Source of the DNA: Bifidobacterium breve
GTDB taxonomy: Bacteria; Actinomycetota; Actinomycetes; Mycobacteriales; Mycobacteriaceae
Length of the DNA: 8,468 bases
NCBI GenBank assembly: GCA_943331415.1
Contig: CALQLM010000023.1
Span: forward strand, 1-8,468
Reading direction: 5' to 3'
Shown here one piece after another: positions 1 through 5,103 of the stretch. Both the position numbers and the translations under genes were made by a program. The notes beneath the pieces are model-generated. The model had not been told where the DNA came from and made no database searches. It saw only the letters and a program-made list of their open reading frames with translations. The number at the start of each line of letters is the position of its first letter. The stretch's first letter is position 1.

Positions 1-795
1 GAGGAACGTGGAGAACATCACCGGCCGAGCCGCCTGCTCCCCAACTTCGAAGAGAGTGATCATCCCGCGTCCCTGCGCGTCGATGCGAAGAAGATCGGCT
101 GGGTCCATTTCGGGTTCACCGAAGAACGTGTCACCGCCCTCAGCCTCGAGGTTGATCAGCGCCCGCAGGATCACACCGGCGGTCGACGCCGACACCCCAC
201 CGATCGTTTTCAGCTGCTCCTTGCCCTCATCACTGGTGAGGTGCGTGATCACCGAACGCAGATCCTTCAGATCCAGCAACGGCAAGCCCTGTTGATCCGC
301 CCAATGGAAGATCAGACCGAGGGTGGATTCCTGGGTCGCGTTAAGACCCAACACCTTCGACAGCAGGATCGGCCCGAAGGCTGAAATCGTCGCACGTACC
401 GGCACCCCGATACCGCCGGTTCCCAGCGACAGGAACTCCACCGGGAACGGCGACCCCACCCACTCGTCACCGGTGTCCTTGGCCCGCGCGGCGGTCCTGT
501 CACTGGCCTCGCCGGGCCGTGTCAGGCCCGACAGGTCGCCTTTGAAGTCCGCCATCACCACCGGCACACCGGCGGCGGAGAGTTGTTCGGCGATCACCTG
601 CAGGGTTTTGGTCTTGCCGGTTCCGGTGGCGCCGGCCACCAGACCGTGACGGTTCATCATCGCCAGCGGAATACGGATCTGGGCCGACGGATCGACCTCG
701 CCGCTCACGATGACCGAGCCCAGTTCGAGGGCCGCGCCCGTCGTCGCGTAGCCGGCGGCGATCTGCTGGTTGGGGGTCGCTGTCGATTCCGTCAT
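1..795 (-). CDS. HerA-like ATPase (DUF853 family), N-terminal 265 residues, partial
   Basis: Read from the ATG at 795 down to base 1, this frame is open for 265 codons and has no stop, so the gene continues beyond the left edge. A P-loop GATGTGKT (Walker A) lies at residues 55-62, followed by ADFKGDLSGL at 82-91, the signature of the bacterial HerA-like/DUF853 group of FtsK/HerA P-loop ATPases. M. tuberculosis Rv2510c, as I recall about 530 aa, is the likely orthologue, so roughly half the protein is present. Archaeal HerA works with the nuclease NurA in DNA end resection; the role of the bacterial DUF853 branch is not established and no NurA partner is visible here. The ATG at 795 is favoured because a -10 element sits 8 nt upstream and the first residues (MTESTATPNQQIAAGYA) read like a natural N-terminus. 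The gene is divergent from orn. Confidence 0.88.
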   Translation of the reverse strand, partial: MTESTATPNQQIAAGYATTGAALELGSVIVSGEVDPSAQIRIPLAMMNRHGLVAGATGTGKTKTLQVIAEQLSAAGVPVVMADFKGDLSGLTRPGEASDRTAARAKDTGDEWVGSPFPVEFLSLGTGGIGVPVRATISAFGPILLSKVLGLNATQESTLGLIFHWADQQGLPLLDLKDLRSVITHLTSDEGKEQLKTIGGVSASTAGVILRALINLEAEGGDTFFGEPEMDPADLLRIDAQGRGMITLFEVGEQAARPVMFSTFL

Positions 796-803
796 AGGGC
801 ACG

Positions 804-809
804 AGACTA
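804..809 (-). promoter_or_regulatory. -10 element of the HerA-like gene (predicted leaderless)
   Basis: On the minus strand TAGTCT fits the mycobacterial -10 consensus TANNNT. Eight nucleotides separate it from the ATG at 795, so transcription would begin at or within a base or two of the start codon. There is no Shine-Dalgarno sequence in the gap, which fits a leaderless mRNA. No convincing -35 box is seen. Confidence 0.55.
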
Positions 810-863
810 CTGCGCGGGCACCCGGGCGCGAGGGTTGAGCCGCGTCCGACGGGTGCCTGGGCC

Positions 864-869
864 TAATGT
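864..869 (+). promoter_or_regulatory. -10 element of orn (predicted leaderless)
   Basis: TAATGT fits TANNNT and ends 8 nt before the GTG at 878, the same spacing as in the divergent promoter on the other strand. The in-frame ATG at 866 lies inside this hexamer, so it would be upstream of the predicted transcription start and cannot be the translation start if this promoter is used. No Shine-Dalgarno sequence precedes the GTG. Confidence 0.55.
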
Positions 870-877
870 TGAGCGCT

Positions 878-1525
878 GTGCGGGATGAATTGGTGTGGAT
901 CGACTGCGAGATGACAGGGCTGGATCTGCGCTCCGACCGGTTGATCGAGATTGCGGCGCTGGTCACCGATGCCGACCTGAACGTTCTAGGCGAGGGCATC
1001 GACGTGGTGATCCACACCGATGACGAGGCACTGGACGGGATGGTCGAGGTGGTTGCCCGGATGCATCGCAGTTCCGGACTGACCGAAGAGGTCCGGGCGT
1101 CGACCATCGACGTCGCGACCGCCGAAGAACTGGTGATGGACTACATCCGCAGCCACGTCCCGCAGGCCAAGACCGCGCCGCTGGCCGGGAACTCGATCGG
1201 TACCGACCGGGGGTTCATCACCCGCGATATGCCCACACTCGACGACTATCTGCACTACCGGATGATCGACGTGAGTTCGATCAAGGAACTGTGCCGCCGC
1301 TGGTATCCCAAGATCTACTACGGGCAACCGGAGAAGGGTCTCGCGCACCGGGCACTGGCCGATATCCAAGAGTCGATTCGTGAGTTGCGGTACTACCGCC
1401 GAATCGCCTTCGTTCCACCTCCGGGTCCATCTACCAGCGAGATCGCCGAGGCAGTAGTCGAGTTGGACCAGCGCGGCACCGAGCCGCCCGATATTGATTC
1501 GGCCGCCGAAGCCGATAGCGGCTAG
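878..1525 (+). CDS. orn: Oligoribonuclease (DEDDh 3'-5' exonuclease)
   Basis: Orn degrades RNA fragments of about two to five nucleotides to mononucleotides, completing mRNA turnover; in other bacteria it also clears pGpG from c-di-GMP breakdown. The 215-aa product has all DEDDh catalytic positions: D9 and E11 in WIDCEMTG (ExoI), D110 in [10 protein letters not shown] (ExoII), and H157 and D162 in HRALAD (ExoIII). The length equals that of M. tuberculosis Orn, and the match to it as I remember it is close throughout. A longer frame opens at ATG 866, but GTG 878 is preferred: it gives the family N-terminus ([17 protein letters not shown]), and the upstream ATG overlaps the -10 box. The acidic C-terminal tail (about residues 183-215) is expected to vary. 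tRNA-His follows 28 nt after the stop, an arrangement I recall from other mycobacteria. Confidence 0.97.
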   Translation: MRDELVWIDCEMTGLDLRSDRLIEIAALVTDADLNVLGEGIDVVIHTDDEALDGMVEVVARMHRSSGLTEEVRASTIDVATAEELVMDYIRSHVPQAKTAPLAGNSIGTDRGFITRDMPTLDDYLHYRMIDVSSIKELCRRWYPKIYYGQPEKGLAHRALADIQESIRELRYYRRIAFVPPPGPSTSEIAEAVVELDQRGTEPPDIDSAAEADSG

Positions 1526-1528
1526 ACT
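1523..1528 (+). promoter_or_regulatory. Candidate -10 element for tRNA-His
   Basis: TAGACT fits TANNNT and overlaps the orn stop codon (TAG 1523-1525). It would start transcription near 1535, leaving a leader of about 18 nt before the tRNA. A TTGATT at 1494-1499 resembles a -35 box, but the 23-nt spacer is too long, so this remains a weak call. Read-through from orn could also supply the tRNA transcript. Confidence 0.3.
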
Positions 1529-1535
1529 CGAACCA

Positions 1536-1548
1536 CCGCGTGACGCGG
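1536..1548 (+). other. Short GC hairpin between orn and tRNA-His
   Basis: CCGCG and CGCGG flank a TGA loop, giving a 5-bp all-GC stem that ends five nucleotides before the mature tRNA-His. No T-run follows, so it is not a canonical terminator. It may be a structured 5' leader of the pre-tRNA removed by RNase P, or a 3'-end protecting structure for orn mRNA. Confidence 0.35.
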
Positions 1549-1553
1549 CAATG

Positions 1554-1626
1554 GTGGCTGTAGTTCAGTTGGTAGAGCACCAGGTTGTGATCCTGGCTGT
1601 CGCGGGTTCGAGTCCCGTCAGCCACC
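1554..1626 (+). tRNA. tRNA-His (anticodon GTG)
   Basis: The cloverleaf is complete. The acceptor stem GTGGCTG/CAGCCAC pairs 1554-1560 with 1619-1625. The D stem is GTTC/GAGC. The anticodon stem CCAGG/CCTGG carries loop TTGTGAT with anticodon GTG at 1587-1589. The T stem GCGGG/CCCGT carries loop TTCGAGT. The discriminator base is C73 (1626), and a G at 1553 is in position to be the G-1 that histidyl-tRNA synthetase requires, opposite C73. The sequence after C73 is CGA, so the 3' CCA is not encoded and must be added by the CCA-adding enzyme, unlike tRNA-Lys at the other end of the window. Confidence 0.97.
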
Positions 1627-1634
1627 CGAAGCCG

Positions 1635-1668
1635 AAAACCGCTTCTGACAAGTTCAGGGGCGGTTTTT
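1635..1668 (+). terminator. Hairpin terminator of tRNA-His, possibly bidirectional
   Basis: AAAACCGCTTCTGA (1635-1648) pairs with TCAGGGGCGGTTTT (1654-1667) as a continuous 14-bp stem if the two U-G wobbles are counted. The loop is the 5 nt caagt, and a run of five T ends the structure at 1668. Strong stems followed by T-runs are uncommon in mycobacteria, so this is a confident terminator for the tRNA. Read on the other strand it also ends in four T, so it could terminate the convergent hydrolase transcript, whose stop codon lies inside the right arm. Confidence 0.8.
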
Positions 1669-2694
1669 GGTTATTCCGGACCGCGCCCGCGGAATGGCCT
1701 TGGCCGGAGTGGAACTCACGGCGCGAGCCTGGCTGACAGATTTCGCCGCGAGGTGCGTCGTCGCCCGGCTCGCCGACTTCGTCACCGCCGCCGCCGATGC
1801 AGCCTGCGCGCTGCCGCTCCCCGCGCCACCGGGGCGGTCGTAGCCCGCCTCGATGATCGGTCGCAGAATTGAGTCCAGGAACGGCTCCAACGGCCCGGTG
1901 CCGGCAATGATCGGCAACCTCGGGTTGGGCACCCACACGTAGGTGACATTTCCGGGTGTCCCGTCCGGCTTGTCCGGGGTGTACCGCACGTTATTCGGAT
2001 CGTCGAGATTCACATTGTCGTAGCGAGGGTGGACGGTGAGCGCTCCCACCACGGCGTTGGCCACCGCCAGTAGATTGCTCCGATCGTTGGGCCAGTCCGC
2101 CCACCCGTCGTACTGCCGGATGACTTCGATGCCCTGATAGGCGGTGTCCGCCGGCAACCGGGGCGCGGGTTTGAGACCCAGCTTCTCGACGACTCCGCCG
2201 TAGGGATTCTCCGGGTTGCCGATCGACACCCACGACACCCTCGACGGGTCAGGCGCTGTCGAGGGGTCTGCCGCCCAGCGCCGAAGCGCGGCGTAGATGA
2301 CCTGACCGCCCTGACTGTGCCCGAACAGGGTGACCGGGCCTCCCCCGGAAGGCAGCGCATCGACAGCCTGTTGAAGCCGGTCCGCGCCCAGCTCATTGAA
2401 GGCATCACCGGGAAGCGCGAGATAGTCCACGGGTTGGCAGGCATTGGGCGACGCGCACAAATCGCCCCGGAGTTGGAACGGGGTGAAGTGGAAGATGTGC
2501 TGGACCCCGACCAGACCACCCTCCAGTGTCAGCACCGTGGAAGGGGCGGTCTGGATGGCGGGGGTCTGGGTGGCAGCGGTCAGCGCGTAGGCCGCCGTGA
2601 CCTCGGCCCGCGCGGTCGCCGTACCGGAAATCGGATCCAGGGCCCCGGCGGCGATCCCCACCACCGAAAACACGGCCGCAACTGCCCGGATCAT
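1654..2694 (-). CDS. Secreted PE-PPE-domain serine hydrolase/acyltransferase-like protein
   Basis: The 346-aa product starts with a hydrophobic signal-like segment (residues 4-19, possible cleavage after ATARA near 30). An alpha/beta-hydrolase core of the PE-PPE type (PF08237) follows: nucleophile elbow GHSQGG at 125-130 with S127, a YDGWADWP motif at 195-202 whose D196 or D200 is a likely acid residue, and H222 in VHPRYDN as the likely catalytic His. C80 and C86 (CASPNAC) could form a disulfide. The tail from about residue 290 is Ala/Ser-rich and strongly basic. No N-terminal PE or PPE domain is present, so the layout resembles stand-alone mycobacterial proteins such as Chp2 (Rv1184c), which acts in acyl-trehalose assembly; the substrate here is unknown. 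The frame is open to 2841, but ATG 2694 is chosen because it starts the signal peptide, has a Shine-Dalgarno sequence 8 nt upstream, and lies downstream of a good promoter. Confidence 0.88.
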   Translation of the reverse strand: MIRAVAAVFSVVGIAAGALDPISGTATARAEVTAAYALTAATQTPAIQTAPSTVLTLEGGLVGVQHIFHFTPFQLRGDLCASPNACQPVDYLALPGDAFNELGADRLQQAVDALPSGGGPVTLFGHSQGGQVIYAALRRWAADPSTAPDPSRVSWVSIGNPENPYGGVVEKLGLKPAPRLPADTAYQGIEVIRQYDGWADWPNDRSNLLAVANAVVGALTVHPRYDNVNLDDPNNVRYTPDKPDGTPGNVTYVWVPNPRLPIIAGTGPLEPFLDSILRPIIEAGYDRPGGAGSGSAQAASAAAVTKSASRATTHLAAKSVSQARAVSSTPAKAIPRARSGITKNRP

Positions 2695-2702
2695 GATTGC
2701 TG

Positions 2703-2710
2703 TCCCCCAC
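2703..2710 (-). promoter_or_regulatory. Ribosome binding site deciding the PE-PPE hydrolase start
   Basis: On the minus strand GTGGGGGA ends 8 nt before the ATG at 2694. It supports that start over in-frame ATGs at 2730 and 2841, which lie in or upstream of the promoter. Confidence 0.6.
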
Positions 2711-2717
2711 CCATACC

Positions 2718-2730
2718 ATGCATGATACAT
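2718..2730. promoter_or_regulatory. Imperfect 13-bp palindrome over the -10 box (possible operator)
   Basis: ATGCATGATACAT is symmetric about its central G with five of six pairs matching. It covers the -10 element of the hydrolase promoter in the 109-bp divergent gap, a position where a repressor would block transcription. It is short, and nothing identifies the regulator. Confidence 0.25.
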
Positions 2731-2751
2731 ATTTGGGGCTTTGCCAGACAA
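2722..2751 (-). promoter_or_regulatory. SigA-type promoter of the PE-PPE hydrolase gene
   Basis: On the minus strand TTGTCT (2751-2746) is followed by an 18-nt spacer and TATCAT (2727-2722), close to the TTGACA/TANNNT consensus. Predicted transcription starts near 2715, giving a leader of about 20 nt that contains the ribosome binding site. The -10 area is a small AT-rich island in otherwise GC-rich DNA. Confidence 0.55.
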
Positions 2752-2767
2752 GCGGCCCTGTAGTTCT

Positions 2768-2797
2768 TTGAGCCTTCCAAGAAACGCCTGACATCGT
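2768..2797 (+). promoter_or_regulatory. Candidate promoter of the redox gene run
   Basis: TTGAGC (2768-2773), an 18-nt spacer and CATCGT (2792-2797) precede the ATG at 2804 by 6 nt, so the message would be leaderless or nearly so. The -10 departs from TANNNT at its first base. No Shine-Dalgarno sequence is seen before 2804, which is consistent with leaderless initiation. Confidence 0.3.
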
Positions 2798-2803
2798 TGT
2801 GCG

Positions 2804-3304
2804 ATGGACTCACCACGTTCCGGATTCCGCCGGGCGGCCATCGCCTCCTGGGCGTTGGCCGGAATCGGGGTCGCTGGGGTCGCCGGAACGTCCGCGCTCG
2901 CCTACACCGAGACCCTCAAACCGGCCGCCGCCGAGGCACCGGCCGTCGCGGTCCTCTCGGCACCTGAGACCGTCGTCAGCATCGCGCCGCCGGCACCGCT
3001 GGTCGCACCCCCGGCCAAGACCCCGCCACCGGCGGTACCGGTGGCCCCGCAGCCGACCGTGCAGCAGGCCCCGGAACCCACCTCTGCACCCGCCCCGGCC
3101 TACACACCGGCACCGGTCGTGCAGCAGATGCCTGTCCAGCAGGCTCAAGCCCCGGCACCCGCGGCCCGAGCTCAGTCGTCGGGTTCGTCGTCATCGAGTG
3201 CAAGCAAGTCGACCTCCACGACGCGGCAGAACCGCGTCCCCATGAGCGCCGGGTCATCTGGTAACAAGTACTCACCGCCCCACACCACCTCCAAGGGTTC
3301 ATGA
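2804..3304 (+). CDS. Pro/Ala-rich exported or membrane-anchored protein, unknown function
   Basis: The 166-aa product has a basic N-terminus (RSGFRR) followed by one hydrophobic segment at about residues 11-33, a signal peptide or single membrane anchor. Then comes a long Pro/Ala/Val-rich stretch (about 36-125) with VQQAPEP and VQQMPVQQAQAP-like repeats, a Ser run (about 126-140), and a basic Ser/Asn-rich end. There are no cysteines or recognisable cofactor motifs. It is the first gene of a tight run with the di-haem membrane protein (7 nt downstream) and the NuoF-like protein, so it may be an assembly, anchoring or cell-wall-spanning partner; this is inferred from position alone. The second reading frame across the same DNA is an Arg/Pro-rich shadow of the GC-rich sequence. 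I do not recognise the family. Confidence 0.8.
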   Translation: MDSPRSGFRRAAIASWALAGIGVAGVAGTSALAYTETLKPAAAEAPAVAVLSAPETVVSIAPPAPLVAPPAKTPPPAVPVAPQPTVQQAPEPTSAPAPAYTPAPVVQQMPVQQAQAPAPAARAQSSGSSSSSASKSTSTTRQNRVPMSAGSSGNKYSPPHTTSKGS

Positions 3305-3311
3305 CCGACAT

Positions 3312-3854
3312 ATGAGTAGCGAAGCCCTGTGGGCCCTAGGCCGGGGCAACGGAATCGTCGCTCTGGCGTTTATGACGCTGTCGGTGGTGCTGGGCATCGG
3401 TGTCCGGTCGGGTCGTCCGCTGTTCACGTTGCCGCGGTTCGGGATCGCCGATGTGCATCGATTCGTGGCTCTGGCCGCAACGCTGCTCGTCGCGTTGCAT
3501 ATGGGTCTGCTGTTCATGGACCCCTACGCGAAGCTGAGGTTGATCGACTTCGTTGTACCGTTCCTCGGGGCCTACCGGCCGCTGTGGCAGGGCCTGGGAA
3601 CGGTGGCATTCGACGTACTTGTCTTGGTGGTCATCACCAGCCTGTTGCGACGACGCCTCGGCCTGAGGACCTTTCGCGTCGTGCACTGGACGACGTATCT
3701 GCTCTGGCCGATCGCGCTTGCCCATTCGCTCGGCAACGGCACCGACGCCGGACGTATCTGGTTTCTGGCGTTCGCCGGAGTCTGTTGTCTGATGGTGGTC
3801 ATCGCAGTGGTGTGGCGCCTCCGCGCTAACTTCACCGAATACGTCGACATCTAA
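3312..3854 (+). CDS. Ferric-reductase-like membrane protein, predicted di-haem b
   Basis: The 180-aa protein has about five hydrophobic helices (roughly 12-31, 48-68, 97-112, 124-140, 149-168). Two helices carry His pairs: H49 with H63, and H125 with H138. The 13-14 residue spacing is the classic pattern of the ferric reductase-like transmembrane domain (PF01794; also YedZ/MsrQ and NADPH oxidases), where it binds two stacked b haems across the membrane. There is no FAD/NAD domain on this polypeptide, so electrons must come from a partner. The adjoining NuoF-like gene starts immediately after the stop (TAA-ATG, no gap), which suggests translational coupling and makes it the likely partner. No MsrP-like molybdoenzyme gene is nearby, so an MsrQ role is less likely. 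An AAGGG at 3293-3297 is a distant ribosome binding site; coupling to the upstream gene is possible. Confidence 0.85.
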   Translation: MSSEALWALGRGNGIVALAFMTLSVVLGIGVRSGRPLFTLPRFGIADVHRFVALAATLLVALHMGLLFMDPYAKLRLIDFVVPFLGAYRPLWQGLGTVAFDVLVLVVITSLLRRRLGLRTFRVVHWTTYLLWPIALAHSLGNGTDAGRIWFLAFAGVCCLMVVIAVVWRLRANFTEYVDI

Positions 3855-5078
3855 ATGCCGGGTGCGATGAAACCACCGACGATGCCGCGACTGCTCGCCG
3901 CTCAAGGATCGAGCCTGGCCGAGCATCACGCCCGCTTCGGTGAAATGCCCGCCATCGGAGCGCACTTGATCCCGGTGCTGACCGAAGCGGGGTTGTCGGG
4001 GCGCGGCGGGGCAGGGTTTCCCAGCGGACGCAAGATCGCCTCGATCACCGGTCGCAAGCCGGTGGTCGTCGGCAACGGCTCCGAAGGTGAACCGCTGAGC
4101 CGCAAGGACGCCCAGCTATTGGCCCGCGCGCCACATCTGGTTCTCGATGGACTCGATGCGGCTGCGGCGGCGATCGACGCAGACAAGGTCTATCTGTATT
4201 TGCGTGCCGAGGCCGCACCGGCGGTGGCACGGGCCCTCGATGAACGACGTGCGGCAGGCCTTGACCCGAATCGGGTGATCGTGGTCGAAGCGCCTGACAG
4301 GTTCATCGCGGGAGAGGAATCAGCGGCGATCAGACGAATCGAGGGCGGGCCGGCACTGCCACGGGACCGCACCGCGCTCGTCACCGTATCCGGGTTGCGC
4401 GGACGGCCCACCCTGGTCAACAACGTCGAGACGCTGGCCCACATGGGACTGATCGCACGATTCGGATCCGCGTGGTTCCGATCGGTGGGCGATACCGACG
4501 ATCCGGGCACGATGCTCGTCACCTACTCCGGTGCCTTAAACAAACACGGTGTTGTCGAAGTGCCCACCGGAACCCTCGTGACCAGACTCCTCGAAGATAC
4601 CGGCGGCACCGACTCCGATACCGTCCGCGCCGTGCTGATCGGCGGCTATCACGGAAGTTGGATTCCCTCAAGCGCATTGGCCGGCACGAGGTTGTCGCGG
4701 TCGGGATTAAAGGATTTAGGGGCGAGTCCCGGCGCAGGAATCATTCACGCGCTCAGCCGATCCGAGTGCGGGCTCATCCGCACCGCCGAGATTGCCACGT
4801 ACCTCGCCGAACAAAGCGCCCGCCAGTGCGGCCCGTGTCTCAACGGTCTGCCGCGCATTGCCGAGTTGCTCAACGAACTTGCCCACGACCGCGCCGATGA
4901 ACAGCTTGTGCACGAGATTCACCGAGTGACCGCATTGGTGGACGGTCGCGGCTCGTGCCGACACCCCGACGGCACCGCACGGATGATCCGCAGCGCGCTA
5001 CGCACCTTCGCCGACGAGATCGAACTCCATCAGCACCGGCGCTGCGTAGAGACCGAGACCATTGCGTCGGGCAGGTAG
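3855..5078 (+). CDS. NuoF-like NADH:acceptor oxidoreductase flavoprotein, stand-alone
   Basis: The 407-aa protein follows the complex I 51-kDa (NuoF) fold in order: GRGGAGFPSGRK (49-60), the glycine-rich FMN/NADH loop; NGSEGEP (74-80), equivalent to NADEGEP with Ser replacing Asp; FIAGEES (150-156), equivalent to YICGEET; GRPTLVNNVET (183-193); an SLBB-like stretch (about 235-300); and a C-terminal Fe-S helical domain. NuoF usually has C-x2-C-x2-C plus a distal Cys for the N3 [4Fe-4S] cluster. Here the first position is Ala322, leaving C325, C328 and C368. No nuoE or other complex I genes are present, so this is not part of a complex I operon. Its ATG directly abuts the stop of the di-haem membrane protein gene, pointing to NAD(P)H oxidation that feeds that protein. 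ATG 3867 is an alternative start that would trim four residues. Confidence 0.88.
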   Translation: MPGAMKPPTMPRLLAAQGSSLAEHHARFGEMPAIGAHLIPVLTEAGLSGRGGAGFPSGRKIASITGRKPVVVGNGSEGEPLSRKDAQLLARAPHLVLDGLDAAAAAIDADKVYLYLRAEAAPAVARALDERRAAGLDPNRVIVVEAPDRFIAGEESAAIRRIEGGPALPRDRTALVTVSGLRGRPTLVNNVETLAHMGLIARFGSAWFRSVGDTDDPGTMLVTYSGALNKHGVVEVPTGTLVTRLLEDTGGTDSDTVRAVLIGGYHGSWIPSSALAGTRLSRSGLKDLGASPGAGIIHALSRSECGLIRTAEIATYLAEQSARQCGPCLNGLPRIAELLNELAHDRADEQLVHEIHRVTALVDGRGSCRHPDGTARMIRSALRTFADEIELHQHRRCVETETIASGR

Positions 5079-5103
5079 CGGCCCCCTCTCGGAGCTCGGC
5101 GAC

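Noticed and set aside
866..877. Longer orn starting at ATG 866
   Set aside because: It adds four residues not found in the family, and the ATG lies inside the predicted -10 element; GTG 878 gives the same 215-aa length as M. tuberculosis Orn.
986..1369. 127-codon minus-strand frame inside orn
   Set aside because: Antisense shadow of a well-conserved coding region in GC-rich DNA; no start signal or recognisable domain.
2695..2841. N-terminal extension of the PE-PPE hydrolase to 395 aa
   Set aside because: The extension runs through the promoter, the ribosome binding site and the start of the divergent gene, and would put about 50 residues before a signal peptide.
2799..3245. 148-codon Arg/Pro-rich frame overlapping the Pro-rich protein gene
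   Set aside because: Its composition is typical of an out-of-frame reading of GC-rich DNA, and the 2804 frame has a proper signal-type N-terminus and operon spacing.
3336..3965. 209-codon minus-strand frame opposite the di-haem membrane protein gene
   Set aside because: Shadow frame rich in His, Arg and Gln; the plus strand has clear helices and paired histidines.
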